A stretch of 64,000 nucleotides of DNA, taken from Pseudochrobactrum kiredjianiae (GTDB taxonomy: Bacteria > Pseudomonadota > Alphaproteobacteria > Rhizobiales > Rhizobiaceae). The stretch spans positions 186,001 to 250,000 of the forward strand of contig NZ_JAUCBM010000004.1 in the NCBI RefSeq assembly GCF_030362795.1, written 5' to 3'. Positions 28,201 to 37,393 of the stretch are shown one piece after another (position 1 is the stretch's first letter; the number at the start of each line of letters is the position of its first letter). The notes beneath the pieces are model-generated. The model had not been told where the DNA came from. It ran no database searches and saw only the letters and a list, made by a program, of their open reading frames with translations. Made by a program: the position numbers and the translations under genes.

Positions 28201-28707
28201 TTACAGATCAGCTGCAATCTTAGCGGATGTAATTGAATCCGGATCAGTTACCGGCTCACCGCGCTTGATTGTATCGACATTATCCATGCCTTCAATAACC
28301 TGACCCCATACGGAATACTGGCGATCCAGCCAAGGCGCATCGGTGAAGCAGATGTAGAACTGGGAGTTTGCCGAGTTCGGGTTCTGGCTGCGCGCCATCG
28401 AGCAAGTACCGCGTACGTGCTTGGTGTTGCTGAATTCAGCTTTCAGATCTGGCTTGTCCGAACCGCCCATACCGGCACGGGATGGGTTGAAGCTGGAACC
28501 GCCCTGCTTACCGAACTTCACGTCGCCGGTCTGCGCCATGAAACCATCGATTACACGGTGGAAAACAACGCCGTCATAAGCACCTTCGCGTGCCAGCTCT
28601 TTAATACGGGCAACGTGACCTGGTGCCAGATCAGGATAAAGTTCGATTGCAACAGTACCCTTGGTTGTTTCCAGTACCAGTGTATTTTCCGGATCTTTAT
28701 AAGCCAT
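28201..28707 (-). CDS. ppiB: Peptidyl-prolyl cis-trans isomerase, cyclophilin type, cytoplasmic
   Basis: A 168-aa cyclophilin without signal peptide. Core motifs: VVFHRVIDGFMAQTGD, GGSDKPDLKAEF, GTCSMARSQNPNSANSQFYICF and YSVWGQVIEGMD. It speeds proline isomerisation during folding. The ATG at 28707 has GGAGAGG in front. It lies downstream of a second, exported cyclophilin gene; the two are about 160 bases apart with a dispersed repeat between. Confidence 0.9.
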   Translation of the reverse strand: MAYKDPENTLVLETTKGTVAIELYPDLAPGHVARIKELAREGAYDGVVFHRVIDGFMAQTGDVKFGKQGGSSFNPSRAGMGGSDKPDLKAEFSNTKHVRGTCSMARSQNPNSANSQFYICFTDAPWLDRQYSVWGQVIEGMDNVDTIKRGEPVTDPDSITSAKIAADL

Positions 28708-28762
28708 AGGGCCTCTCCTGTATATTTTACGACTGCTCAACCGGCAGTCCTGTTAGAATTTG

Positions 28763-28833
28763 AGCATTTCCTGCAAAGCCGGAACGGGTATTTCATCCCG
28801 TTCAGGTGCATTGGATAATGCGTAAGTCACAAA
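28763..28833. repeat. Degenerate dispersed repeat of the GCATTTCC family
   Basis: AGCATTTCCTGCAAAG, then a CCGGAACGG core, then GGATAATGCGTAA follow the order of the copies at 10543-10596 and 54819-54870, with an internal insertion (GGAACGGGT...ATCCCGTTC hairpin). It separates the two cyclophilin genes. Confidence 0.55.
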
Positions 28834-28870
28834 CAGAATGCTTTTCGTCTAACAAAAAGCAACCTTATTT

Positions 28871-29470
28871 TTATTTACGATCAGCCAGAACAATGGCTTT
28901 AACGATACGGTCAGGATTATCAACTGCACCATTGGCAGATTTACTGCCTTTTTTGATTTTATCGACGACTTCCATGCCGCTGGTGACCTGACCGACAACG
29001 GTATACTGGCCATTCAGGAATGAACCTTCGTCAAACATGATGAAAAACTGCGAATTTGCAGAATTCGGGGATGAGCTGCGCGCCATGCCAACTGTTCCAC
29101 GAACAAAAGGTTCTTTGGAGAATTCTGCCGGAATATTGCCGTAAGACGAACCGCCGGTGCCTGCACGACCCGGATTAAAATTCTTATCTGCATTACCGAA
29201 TTCCACGTCACCGGTCTGCGCCATGAAACCATCGATCACGCGGTGAAACACAACGCCGTTATAAGCGCCGTCACGTACAAGCTTTTTGATCTGTTCGGCA
29301 TGTTTCGGTGCCAGATCAGGACGCAATGCAATCGTTACATCACCGTCTTTCAGTGTCAGAACCACGGTGTTTTCCGGATCAGCAGCCTGTGCATTGGCTG
29401 GCTGTAATGCGGCAGTGGCTGAAAATGCGAGAAAAGCCGTAACGGCCAGTAATTTACGCAAAAAGGACAT
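28871..29470 (-). CDS. ppiA: Peptidyl-prolyl cis-trans isomerase, cyclophilin type, exported
   Basis: A 199-aa cyclophilin with an N-terminal signal peptide (hydrophobic segment, cleavage near NAQA at about residue 29), so periplasmic. Motifs are as in the cytoplasmic copy: VVFHRVIDGFMAQTGD, GTVGMARSSSPNSANSQFFIMF and YTVVGQVTSGM. It lies 24 bases after coaD in the same direction, suggesting a coaD-ppiA transcript. Confidence 0.9.
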   Translation of the reverse strand: MSFLRKLLAVTAFLAFSATAALQPANAQAADPENTVVLTLKDGDVTIALRPDLAPKHAEQIKKLVRDGAYNGVVFHRVIDGFMAQTGDVEFGNADKNFNPGRAGTGGSSYGNIPAEFSKEPFVRGTVGMARSSSPNSANSQFFIMFDEGSFLNGQYTVVGQVTSGMEVVDKIKKGSKSANGAVDNPDRIVKAIVLADRK

Positions 29471-29494
29471 GATGTTTCCTGTTTAAGGCTGATC

Positions 29495-29989
29495 TTATTT
29501 TTTGAGCTTTGTGCGAAGGGCGTTTTCAATAACAGGCGGCACAAACCGGCTGACATCGCCCCCCATTGCCGCAATCTGGCGTACCAGTGTGGCAGTAATA
29601 AAACGCACATGCGGGGAAGCAGGCAAAAACACGGTCTGAATTTCCGGCACCATGCCTGCATTCATACCGGCCATCTGCATTTCATAGTCGAAATCTGTGG
29701 CATCTCGCAAACCGCGGATCATCAGCGTTGCGTTGTGGCCCCTGGCAGTATCGACCACCAGACCACTGAAACTGGTATAATCAATACGGCTGTTATCGGA
29801 ACCGAAAGCCTGCGCTCCTACTTCACGCAGCAAAGCGACACGTTCTTCAAAGCTGAACATCGGGGTTTTTCCCGGATGAACGCCGATGGCAACAATCACT
29901 TTATCGGCCAGCCGGAGGGCTCCGTGCAAGACATCAAGATGACCATTGGTGACCGGATCAAACGATCCTGCATAAAGAGCTGTTTTCAT
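29495..29989 (-). CDS. coaD: Phosphopantetheine adenylyltransferase
   Basis: A 164-aa nucleotidyltransferase forming dephospho-CoA from 4'-phosphopantetheine and ATP. The N-terminal [17 protein letters not shown] (with the T/HxGH motif), [19 protein letters not shown] and the C-terminal [20 protein letters not shown] fit the family and its usual length. ATG at 29989 is the domain start; an upstream ATG in frame (30025) would add an unlikely 12-residue extension. Confidence 0.92.
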   Translation of the reverse strand: MKTALYAGSFDPVTNGHLDVLHGALRLADKVIVAIGVHPGKTPMFSFEERVALLREVGAQAFGSDNSRIDYTSFSGLVVDTARGHNATLMIRGLRDATDFDYEMQMAGMNAGMVPEIQTVFLPASPHVRFITATLVRQIAAMGGDVSRFVPPVIENALRTKLKK

Positions 29990-30277
29990 GGACTTTAAAT
30001 TAATCATTCTGTTCGCAAATTTCAATCACCGGAAGTGGTTCATTTGTTTAAATCAAACGACACTTACCACTTAATCTAAGCCTCAGTCTTACATCAAAAG
30101 CACAAGTTTACGAGTTCGAAAAGTGAACCTAGCATGAATGCGGCTGTCAGTAAGAGTTCACAAGCAAGCGCCTATAATACAAGCCATATAAGCCACTACC
30201 CGGTTCCCCATACCGTAAAATGAAAGTTTTTATGCAACCTTTGTCTCGCTTGTGCGTAATATAAGCGAAAGGATACT

Positions 30278-30457
30278 ATGATGATGCTATTTATTCTCGC
30301 AATCTCAATGATCGTCGCGATGATGTTTGCAGCCATTATCCTGATGATCGAAGAAAGTGCCTCCAGACGTCTCAGCAATCAGAAGTCTGTTTTCGACCTG
30401 AGTTCTGTACGCCGTGTTGCACGAGGCACCCGATCAAAACGCATTACACATGCCTGA
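30278..30457 (+). CDS. Small membrane protein, 59 aa, unknown
   Basis: An ATG at 30278 with AAAGGA just upstream opens a 59-codon frame ending in TGA at 30455-30457. The product starts MMMLFILAISMIV, has one hydrophobic segment over residues 3-22, then Glu-Glu and a basic C-terminal half (SRRLSNQKS, RRVARGTRSKRI). That is a single-pass small protein with a cytoplasmic basic tail. It lies between the coaD-ppiA unit and gyrA, in an otherwise empty spacer, and is followed by a candidate small RNA and a terminator. No homologue is known to me. Confidence 0.55.
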   Translation: MMMLFILAISMIVAMMFAAIILMIEESASRRLSNQKSVFDLSSVRRVARGTRSKRITHA

Positions 30458-30507
30458 ACAAAGTGATAATATCTTGGTTTTGCCCAATTCAGGCCTAAAT
30501 ACATACA

Positions 30508-30598
30508 AAATACCCCTCTAGATTAGAGGGTAGTTGCAGCCGGAACCTCCAGTCCAGGCTTTTATTTAAGGCGGTGTGAGAAGACACCGCCTTTTTTC
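30508..30598 (+). ncRNA. Candidate small RNA or structured 3' leader region
   Basis: A hairpin CCCTCTA-gat-TAGAGGG (about 30513-30530) is followed by a single-stranded stretch with GGAACCTCCAG, which is complementary to ribosome binding sites, then a strong terminator (30570-30598). A possible promoter lies ahead: TTGGTT at 30474-30479 and TAAATA at 30496-30501, 16 bases apart. It could equally be the 3' untranslated end of the small ORF before it. Confidence 0.35.
30570..30598 (+). terminator. Rho-independent terminator
   Basis: GGCGGTGT (30570-30577) pairs with ACACCGCC (30584-30591), 6-base loop, then TTTTTT. Confidence 0.9.
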
Positions 30599-30602
30599 TT
30601 TG

Positions 30603-30647
30603 TCTAGAGCGGTTTAGTCCAGATTGGATTATAGCGCTCGCTCTAGA
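30603..30647. repeat. Inverted repeat TCTAGAGCG / CGCTCTAGA
   Basis: A perfect 9-bp inverted repeat (30603-30611 with 30639-30647) belongs to the same AGAGCG...CGCTCT family as the repeats at 6.3, 9.1, 23.2 and 30.7 kb. Confidence 0.6.
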
Positions 30648-30707
30648 TACTTTAGTTTATCGCATTGTCATGCCATTCAAATTTCCCAACTTGAATGTGA
30701 AATGCTT

Positions 30708-30812
30708 TAGAGCGCCGTGTGCCATACTTGGCACACAAAACTCGCTCTAACACTTTAAAATTAGAGCATAATTTCTCCATAAACTGATCCAAGTTGAAGG
30801 AATTATGCTCTA
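30708..30812. repeat. Dispersed two-hairpin palindromic repeat, copy C
   Basis: TTAGAGCG and CGCTCTAA arms enclose an inner GTGTGCCA...TGGCACAC hairpin; a second hairpin TAGAGCATAATT...AATTATGCTCTA follows. This is the same two-stem layout as copy A. It fills the spacer before the gyrA terminator. Confidence 0.75.
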
Positions 30813-30820
30813 GTGACAAT

Positions 30821-30854
30821 AAAAAACGCCCTGTCAAAATTGACAGGGCGTTTT
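30821..30854 (-). terminator. Terminator of gyrA
   Basis: AAAACGCCCTGTCA (30823-30836) pairs with TGACAGGGCGTTTT (30841-30854); 4-base loop, T run on the minus strand. Confidence 0.93.
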
Positions 30855-30865
30855 GATTTTAGAGC

Positions 30866-33667
30866 TTATTCAGCGGCAGGTTCATCACCACCCGTCTGGG
30901 CAGTTTCCTGTACCGCGGCCTGTTCACCGGCGGTTTCCAAGGCTTCGTCCTCTTCTTCGTCGGTTTCCGAAATACGTTCTACCGACACAACCTTTTCACC
31001 ATCCGCAGTGTTGAAGATCGTCACACCCTTGGTGGAACGACCAGCAATACGGATACCGCCAACCGGTACGCGGATCAGCTGTCCGCCATCCGACACCAGC
31101 AGAATCTGATCGCTTGCTTCAACAGGGAACAGCGCAACCAGCGAACCGATTTCATCCGCTTTGGATGTATCCGTCGCACGGATCCCCTTACCGCCACGGC
31201 CGGAAATACGGAATTCATAGGACGAAGAACGCTTGCCGTAACCGAACTCGCTGACTGTCAGAACAGTCTGCTCATGGGCTTTCAGCTCTTCATAACGCTC
31301 GTCATTGAGTTCCGCATCTTCGGTCACTTCTTCACCGACGACTGCAATATCTTCCACCTCATCCGAGCCAAGGCTGCGGCGTTCCGCAATGACGCGTTTC
31401 AGATAGGCTGTACGCTCGGCTGGTGTTGCTTCCACATGCTCAAGAATGGCCATGGAGATAACTTTATCGCCATCCGCCAGATTGATACCGCGCACACCAA
31501 TCGAATTACGTCCGGCAAAAACACGAACATCATCGACACGGAAACGGATACACTGGCCACCGGCAGCGGTGAGCAGTACGTCATCATTCACGGTACAAGT
31601 ATCAACCGAGAGGATTTCATCGCCCTCTTCTTCAAGCTTCATCGCAATCTTACCATTGCGGTTAACCTGAACGAAATCGGACAGCTTGTTACGACGCACA
31701 GTACCGCGCGTTGTCGAGAACATGACGTCGAGTTCAGACCAGCTTGCCTCATCCTCAGGCAATGGCATAATCGTCGTGATACGCTCACCCTGTTGCAAAG
31801 GCAGCATATTAATCAATGCCTTACCGCGAGATTGCGGAGTACCGATTGGCAGGCGCCAGACTTTTTCTTTGTAAACAATACCGCGCGACGAGAAGAACAG
31901 TACCGGCGCATGGGTACTGGCTACGAACAGACGGGTAACAAAATCCTCGTCTTTGGTCGCCATACCAGAGCGTCCCTTACCACCACGACGCTGCGCACGA
32001 TAAGTGCTCAGCGGCACACGCTTGATATAACCGGCATGGCTGACGGTCACGACCATATCTTCGCGGGCGATGAGATCTTCATCATCCATATCAGCGCCGC
32101 CAAGTGTCAGCTCTGTGCGACGTGGCGTAGCAAATTCATCACGAACCGCAGCCATTTCGTCCTTAACAATGGACAGAATGCGCTCACGCGAGGCGAGAAT
32201 TGCCAGATAATCTTTGATTTCTTCGCCGATTTTATTCAGTTCATCAGCGATTTCGTCACGTCCGAGTGCTGTGAGGCGCTGCAAACGCAGTTCCAGAATC
32301 GCACGTGCCTGCTCTTCCGATAGATTATAGGTAATATCTTCGTTCAGCACATGACGCGGATCATCAATCAGACGGATCAGCGGTGCGATATCAGCAGCCG
32401 GCCAGCGGCGTGTCATCAATTGCTCACGCGCAGTTGCCGGATCCGGCGCACGGCGGATCAGCGCAATAATTTCGTCGATATTGGCAACAGCAATCGCCAG
32501 ACCAACCAAGACATGCGCACGTTCACGGGCTTTATTCAGCAGGAACTTGGTACGACGGCTGACAACTTCCTCACGGAAATGCACGAATGCATTCAGCACT
32601 TCCATCAGATTAAGCAGTTGCGGCTTGCCACCGTTCAGCGCCACCATATTGCAGCCGAAAGACGTCTGCAAAGGCGTGTAGCGATAAAGCTGATTCAGCA
32701 CCACATCCGCATTGGCATCGCGCTTCAACTCAACAACCACACGGTAACCGTCGCGGTCGGATTCATCGCGCAGATCGGAAATGCCCTCGATACGCTTATC
32801 GCGCACCAGTTCAGCCATTTTCTCGATCATGGTCGCTTTATTGACCTGATACGGTACTTCCGTGATCACAATGGATTCACGATCATTGCGCATTGGCTCA
32901 ATCGCTACGCGACCGCGCATAAGCACAGAACCACGGCCTGTCGTATAAGCAGAATAAATACCGGCGCGACCGAGAATCAGACCTCCGGTCGGGAAATCCG
33001 GCCCAGGAATGATCTCAATCATTTCTTCCAGCGTCATATCCGGGTTGTCGATCAGGGCAATACAGCCATTGATCACTTCGCCCAAATTATGTGGCGGTAT
33101 GTTGGTGGCCATACCAACGGCAATACCGCCAGAACCATTGACCAGCAGGTTAGGATAGCGCGCCGGAAGCACTTTAGGCTCCTGTTCACGGCCATCATAG
33201 TTATCCTGAAAATCAACCGTATCCTTGTCGATATCCTCAAGCAGAACCGAAGACACTTTTTCCAGACGGCACTCGGTATAACGCATCGCCGCAGCACTGT
33301 CGCCGTCGATGGAACCGAAGTTACCCTGCCCGTCAACCAGCGGCTCGCGCATGGAAAAGTCCTGCGCCATACGTACCAGCGCATCATAAATCGAGGCGTC
33401 ACCATGCGGATGGTATTTACCCATCACTTCACCGACGACACCGGCAGATTTACGGTAGGAACGGTTCCAGGCAAGCCCCATTTCATTCATAGCATGGAGA
33501 ATGCGTCGGTGAACCGGCTTCAACCCGTCACGAACATCAGGAAGCGCGCGGCTGACGATAACGCTCATCGCGTAATCGAGGTAGGACCGCTGCATCTCCT
33601 CCACAATAGAAATCGGTTCAATACCGTTAAATTCGTCTGAACCGGGCGGCGGAGTAAGGTCTGTCAC
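30866..33667 (-). CDS. gyrA: DNA gyrase subunit A
   Basis: A 933-aa type IIA topoisomerase subunit that breaks and rejoins DNA during negative supercoiling. The breakage-reunion domain shows [24 protein letters not shown], the quinolone region [17 protein letters not shown] and the active Tyr130 in [10 protein letters not shown]. The C-terminal beta-pinwheel has the GyrA box-like QRRGGKG. At the position of E. coli Ser83 there is Ala91, with Asp95 kept. Acidic residues dominate the C-terminal tail. Single gene; starts ATG at 33667. Confidence 0.95.
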   Translation of the reverse strand: MTDLTPPPGSDEFNGIEPISIVEEMQRSYLDYAMSVIVSRALPDVRDGLKPVHRRILHAMNEMGLAWNRSYRKSAGVVGEVMGKYHPHGDASIYDALVRMAQDFSMREPLVDGQGNFGSIDGDSAAAMRYTECRLEKVSSVLLEDIDKDTVDFQDNYDGREQEPKVLPARYPNLLVNGSGGIAVGMATNIPPHNLGEVINGCIALIDNPDMTLEEMIEIIPGPDFPTGGLILGRAGIYSAYTTGRGSVLMRGRVAIEPMRNDRESIVITEVPYQVNKATMIEKMAELVRDKRIEGISDLRDESDRDGYRVVVELKRDANADVVLNQLYRYTPLQTSFGCNMVALNGGKPQLLNLMEVLNAFVHFREEVVSRRTKFLLNKARERAHVLVGLAIAVANIDEIIALIRRAPDPATAREQLMTRRWPAADIAPLIRLIDDPRHVLNEDITYNLSEEQARAILELRLQRLTALGRDEIADELNKIGEEIKDYLAILASRERILSIVKDEMAAVRDEFATPRRTELTLGGADMDDEDLIAREDMVVTVSHAGYIKRVPLSTYRAQRRGGKGRSGMATKDEDFVTRLFVASTHAPVLFFSSRGIVYKEKVWRLPIGTPQSRGKALINMLPLQQGERITTIMPLPEDEASWSELDVMFSTTRGTVRRNKLSDFVQVNRNGKIAMKLEEEGDEILSVDTCTVNDDVLLTAAGGQCIRFRVDDVRVFAGRNSIGVRGINLADGDKVISMAILEHVEATPAERTAYLKRVIAERRSLGSDEVEDIAVVGEEVTEDAELNDERYEELKAHEQTVLTVSEFGYGKRSSSYEFRISGRGGKGIRATDTSKADEIGSLVALFPVEASDQILLVSDGGQLIRVPVGGIRIAGRSTKGVTIFNTADGEKVVSVERISETDEEEDEALETAGEQAAVQETAQTGGDEPAAE

Positions 33668-33993
33668 TATTCAAATATCTTTCGTAAAGAATCGATTAGT
33701 TTTGGTTGATTATACTCTATCCCATAACATCAAAATCACGAAATTTCGACTGCCCCGGAGCGGCTTTCATACACATCAAATGTGCAGTTTTTCCACCTCA
33801 AAGGCATATTTATCAGGATTTCTGAAGCAAATCCGTGATTATCCTCAGGAACTATAAAAGCGGGACTGAATATCCCTGTTTCAGATCGCCAGCACCCTGT
33901 CTCTGCCCTGCACGACAACACATCTTGCGCAGGCAATATAAAGACATGCATAATCAAGACAATCGCGGCATAAACATAAGAACGGGAACACGG
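33668..33993. other. Divergent gyrA / MarC-gene intergenic region
   Basis: This 326-base stretch holds no convincing gene. It must contain the gyrA promoter (a TATAAT-like hexamer reads on the minus strand near 33708-33713) and that of the MarC-family gene. A short frame covering 33835-33993 leads into the MarC start but has no ribosome site or domain. Confidence 0.5.
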
Positions 33994-34626
33994 ATGAGCT
34001 TTTACGACAGTCTTTTCAGCGCCTTTGTCACACTGCTCGTAACCATTGATCCACCGGGGCTTGCGCCACTGTTTCTGGCAGTCACCACCGGTATGGATCG
34101 CCGTGAACGCGCGCAAGTTGCCAAACGCGCCAGTATTATCGGCTTCATTATCCTTGCATTATTTGCCGTTGCCGGTGCGCAAATCCTGATGATGTTTGGC
34201 ATCACGCTCGGTGCCTTCCGTGTTGCCGGCGGCTTGCTGCTGTTCTGGATTGCTTTTGAAATGATCTTTGAGCGCCGTCAGGAGCGCCATGAGAAAAGCG
34301 CTACTGTCGCGATTACCAAAGACCACATCCGCAATGTTGCAGCCTTCCCGCTGGCCATTCCGCTGATTGCGGGTCCCGGCGCGATCTCCGCCACAGTGCT
34401 GCTCGGCGGCACTTTCCCAACCATTGGCACCAGACTTGCGCTGCTCGGTATTTTGCTTGCCTGTATCCTTATTTCCTATGTTGTATTTCTGCTCGCAGAG
34501 CGCGTTGATCGCTTCTTAGGGGAAACAGGCCGCTCCATCCTCACCCGCCTGCTCGGGGTGATCCTTGCGGCTCTTGCGGTGCAATTCGTCGCCGATGGTG
34601 TCCGCTCTCTGATTACCGGAGCCTGA
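33994..34626 (+). CDS. MarC/UPF0056 family integral membrane protein
   Basis: A 210-aa membrane protein with about six hydrophobic segments. MarC-type features: TLLVTIDPPGLAPLFLAVT at the start, RRERAQVAKRASIIGFIILALFA, and the AFPLAIPLIAGPGAIS motif. Despite the name, the family is not tied to multiple antibiotic resistance; function is unknown, with amino acid export proposed for some relatives. The ATG at 33994 gives the family's normal N-terminus. Ends before a terminator shared with ssb. Confidence 0.87.
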   Translation: MSFYDSLFSAFVTLLVTIDPPGLAPLFLAVTTGMDRRERAQVAKRASIIGFIILALFAVAGAQILMMFGITLGAFRVAGGLLLFWIAFEMIFERRQERHEKSATVAITKDHIRNVAAFPLAIPLIAGPGAISATVLLGGTFPTIGTRLALLGILLACILISYVVFLLAERVDRFLGETGRSILTRLLGVILAALAVQFVADGVRSLITGA

Positions 34627-34632
34627 ACAACA

Positions 34633-34660
34633 AAAAGCCCGCGATAACCGCGGGCTTTTC
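34633..34660. terminator. Bidirectional terminator between the MarC gene and ssb
   Basis: AAAAGCCCGCG (34633-34643) pairs with CGCGGGCTTTT (34649-34659). Confidence 0.88.
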
Positions 34661-34685
34661 TGTTGTGAACACTTAAGTGTCTGAA

Positions 34686-35240
34686 TCAAAATGGAATGTC
34701 ATCATCCAAATCATGGCTGAAGCCGCCGGACTGCTGTTGCTGAGGGCTGGAACGGCCAAAGTCATTACCGCCGCTATTATTATTGCCGCCGTAATCACCG
34801 CCACGCGATGAACCGCCGCCGCTGGCAAAACGATCACCACCGCTGCCGCCGCCTTCAAAACGGCCGCCGCCACCGCCACCACCTTCACCACGGCTGTCGA
34901 GCATCTGCAATTCACCACGGAATTTCTGCAGCACGATTTCAGTCGTGTATTTATCATTGCCCTGCTGGTCGGTCCATTTACGGGTCTGCAACTGACCTTC
35001 AATGTAAACTTTCGCGCCTTTTTTCAGGTACTGTTCTGCAACCTTGGCCAGATTTTCATTGAAAATCACAACGCTGTGCCATTCGGTTTTATCTTTGCGC
35101 TCACCGCTCTGGCGGTCGCGCCAGCTTTCGGATGTCGCGATACGCAGATTTGCAACCGGCTCACCGGAATTCAAACGGCGGATTTCAGGATCCGCACCGA
35201 GATTACCAACGAGAATAACTTTATTGACTGAGCCTGCCAT
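34686..35240 (-). CDS. ssb: Single-stranded DNA-binding protein
   Basis: A 184-aa SSB. The OB fold covers residues 1-115 ([53 protein letters not shown]), followed by a Gly/Ser/Asn-rich flexible linker and the acidic tip DDDIPF that docks partner proteins. The ATG at 35240 is preceded by GGAG and AGG; the open frame continues upstream without domain content. It lies downstream of rpsD but is separated by a terminator. Confidence 0.94.
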   Translation of the reverse strand: MAGSVNKVILVGNLGADPEIRRLNSGEPVANLRIATSESWRDRQSGERKDKTEWHSVVIFNENLAKVAEQYLKKGAKVYIEGQLQTRKWTDQQGNDKYTTEIVLQKFRGELQMLDSRGEGGGGGGGRFEGGGSGGDRFASGGGSSRGGDYGGNNNSGGNDFGRSSPQQQQSGGFSHDLDDDIPF

Positions 35241-35330
35241 AGACCTGCACTCCAGATTTTTTTTCTTACAGTTTGCGTGACAATACATAAGGCAGCCCCC
35301 TGATGAAAGGGGAAGATGGCTTATCCAAAA

Positions 35331-35362
35331 CAAAAAAGCCGCCGCGAAATATCGCAGCGGCT
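35331..35362 (-). terminator. Terminator of rpsD
   Basis: AGCCGCCGCGA (35337-35347) pairs with TCGCAGCGGCT (35352-35362) with one G-T pair, then TTTTTTG on the minus strand. Confidence 0.85.
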
Positions 35363-35398
35363 CTGATTTCACAGCGGAGAACTCCGCCATACTCACGA

Positions 35399-36016
35399 TT
35401 AACGCGAGTAATATTCTACTACCAGATTTGGTTCCATCTGAACGGCGTATGGAACGTCGGACAGGGTAGGAACGCGGTGGTAAGTTGCAGTCAGTTTGTT
35501 GTGGTCTGCAACGATGTAGTCTGGCACATCGCGTTCTGCGAGCTGAACAGCTTCCAGAACGATAACCAGCTGCTTGGACTTTTCGCGAACTTCAACAACG
35601 TCACCAGCCTTGAGGCGGTAGGACTGAATGTTAACGCGACGACCGTTTACGTTTACGTGACCGTGGTTGATGAACTGACGGGCAGCAAAAATGGTCGGTA
35701 CGAACTTGGCGCGGTATACAACTGCGTCCAGACGGCTTTCCAGCAGACCGATCAGGTTTTCACCGGTATCGCCCTTACGGCGAGCAGCTTCTTCGTAAGT
35801 TTTACGGAACTGCTTTTCAGAGATATCGCCGTAGAAGCCTTTGAGCTTCTGCTTTGCACGCAGCTGAATACCGAAGTCGGACAGCTTGCCCTTACGGCGC
35901 TGACCGTGCTGGCCTGGGCCGTATTCACGACGGTTTACAGGGGATTTAGGACGACCCCAGATGTTTTCGCCAAGACGGCGGTCAATTTTATACTTGGAAG
36001 ATTCGCGCTTACTCAT
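35399..36016 (-). CDS. rpsD: 30S ribosomal protein S4
   Basis: A 205-aa small subunit assembly protein. Start [26 protein letters not shown] is standard; the S4 RNA-binding fold follows ([36 protein letters not shown]). In many alphaproteobacteria rpsD stands outside the big ribosomal operons, as here. The upstream spacer of about 370 bases holds its promoter and possibly an autoregulatory leader, but I see no clear structure there. Confidence 0.96.
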   Translation of the reverse strand: MSKRESSKYKIDRRLGENIWGRPKSPVNRREYGPGQHGQRRKGKLSDFGIQLRAKQKLKGFYGDISEKQFRKTYEEAARRKGDTGENLIGLLESRLDAVVYRAKFVPTIFAARQFINHGHVNVNGRRVNIQSYRLKAGDVVEVREKSKQLVIVLEAVQLAERDVPDYIVADHNKLTATYHRVPTLSDVPYAVQMEPNLVVEYYSR

Positions 36017-36392
36017 CGCATTTCCCTTTATAAGTGATACCGGCGCGGCAGCTTATCTGCCTCGCTCGAAGGAAACGCGCCCTCCTCTGTCCTCTCATTG
36101 AGAAGACTGACAGAACATTGCAACAGCGAATGAGGCAATTATTCACGGGACACGTCTACAGATACAGGGGAATCTATAAAGATGTCCTGAAATCCTGAGC
36201 GGCTTTTAAGGAGTGAAAGCCGGTCTTGTCAAGCTCTGTAGCCCATATGCCCCGAAATCAAGCATTGAAACAGCATTATAACGGCCATGCTGAACCGGCA
36301 AAGTTGCCTTAGCTGCTTGTATGGTTCTGAATTTCAGTTCAAAACCGATAGCACAGATTTCAAAATGCGTTCCGGACAGAGATCATCTGAAT
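36017..36392. other. Intergenic region between rpsD and a small membrane protein gene
   Basis: This 376-base spacer is divergent-promoter DNA. I found no supported gene, repeat or terminator. Overlapping short open frames at its right end read out of the following gene and lack ribosome sites. Confidence 0.5.
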
Positions 36393-36701
36393 ATGACAAA
36401 ACTCATTATACGCTTCTATCCGGATTTAATCGCAGCGATTTGCGGCCTGCTTATTATCCCGTGGGTCATCGGCGTTCCGGGGCACCCTACACAAACTGTC
36501 CTGTCTGGCTGGACACTTGGACTGATCGCCATGGGCAGCTATCTGGTCATCTACCAATGTGTAAAATCGTTCAAGGCATCTGCGCTCTATAAAAAGAATG
36601 CTTCATTTCAGCAACCGGTGACCGCAATTTTGAACATGGCGGCCTTGTGCCTTGTGCCTGCCATGCTGGTTGCACTGCTTTTGCTGTTTTATGTCGAATA
36701 G
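36393..36701 (+). CDS. Hypothetical membrane protein, 102 aa
   Basis: Starts at ATG 36393 (MTKLIIRFYPDLIAAIC) and has three hydrophobic segments at about residues 8-25, 36-56 and 80-100, with short basic connections. No family recognised. The ribosome site is weak. The frame extends 72 bases upstream, but the extension is polar and unlikely. It is convergent with the HxlR regulator gene, 43 bases away. Confidence 0.6.
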   Translation: MTKLIIRFYPDLIAAICGLLIIPWVIGVPGHPTQTVLSGWTLGLIAMGSYLVIYQCVKSFKASALYKKNASFQQPVTAILNMAALCLVPAMLVALLLLFYVE

Positions 36702-36744
36702 ACTGCCGAGTATTTATACTCTTAAGAGTTAACTGCCGGACTCC

Positions 36745-37197
36745 TCACTGCTGGGCATCAAAGCGCGCACGCTCTTCACGCATCATATGGCGATTATCAA
36801 CGGCCCATTGCCCCAGACTATCAATCGGTTTGGCCAGCGACATACCCAACGCGGTCAGCGAATATTCGACCTCCGGCGGTGATGTCGGGCGCACAATACG
36901 TAACACCAAGCCGTCGCGCTCAAGCGAGCGCAAAGTGACTGTGAGCATACGTTGCGAGATGCCCTCCACCAGACGGCGCAGCGCATTAAACCGCACTGTA
37001 CCCTGCTGCAAATTGAGGATGACCAGCAGGCTCCATGTATCCCCGACACGATCCAGCACTTCGCGGATCGGACAGGTGCCATTTTCATCCGTTACGAATC
37101 CCGCTGTTTCTGCCAGTAGCGGCAAAGTATTTTTTTCAGCTTCATCGCTCTGGGTAGCGGAATTTTTCTTCTGTGCGGTCTTGGCCTGAGAGGTCAT
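36745..37197 (-). CDS. HxlR-family winged-helix regulator
   Basis: A 150-aa protein. After a Lys/Ser-rich N-terminus and a middle part with GTCPIREVLDRVGDTWSLLVI, the winged helix shows RFNALRRLVEGISQRMLTVTLRSLERDGLV and YSLTALGMSL, the hallmark of HxlR (MarR-like) regulators that sense quinones or electrophiles through cysteines. A cysteine lies just before the HxlR helix (TCPIREVL). The ATG at 37197 has AGAAGG upstream. It is divergent from an NAD(P)-binding oxidoreductase gene, a common arrangement in which the regulator represses both. Confidence 0.87.
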   Translation of the reverse strand: MTSQAKTAQKKNSATQSDEAEKNTLPLLAETAGFVTDENGTCPIREVLDRVGDTWSLLVILNLQQGTVRFNALRRLVEGISQRMLTVTLRSLERDGLVLRIVRPTSPPEVEYSLTALGMSLAKPIDSLGQWAVDNRHMMREERARFDAQQ

Positions 37198-37266
37198 TGC
37201 CTTCTCCCTTTCCCTGCCCATCTTCATAATAAGCGCAGTAGAGCGCGTTTTATGAATGAGACAGGC

Positions 37267-37349
37267 AGTTACTTTGATGTGACTTGCCAACTTTAAAGTG
37301 CATTCTTCACAGCTCTTCTAAAGTGCATTACATAGTTACCAATCGTAAC
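37267..37349. promoter_or_regulatory. Candidate operators in the HxlR/oxidoreductase divergent promoter
   Basis: An inverted repeat GTTAC-caatc-GTAAC lies at 37335-37349, a related imperfect one (GTTACtttgatGTGAC) at 37268-37283, and an 11-bp direct repeat TAAAGTGCATT at 37294-37304 and 37319-37329. These lie between the two divergent start codons and are the best candidates for regulator binding. Confidence 0.45.
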
Positions 37350-37393
37350 CTGATTAAAAATAATTCTCAAATCTATAATATGAGGTAAGCATC

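Noticed and set aside
36017-36290. Possible tRNA or structured leader upstream of rpsD
   Set aside because: I could not find a cloverleaf, T-loop or stable hairpin in this stretch.
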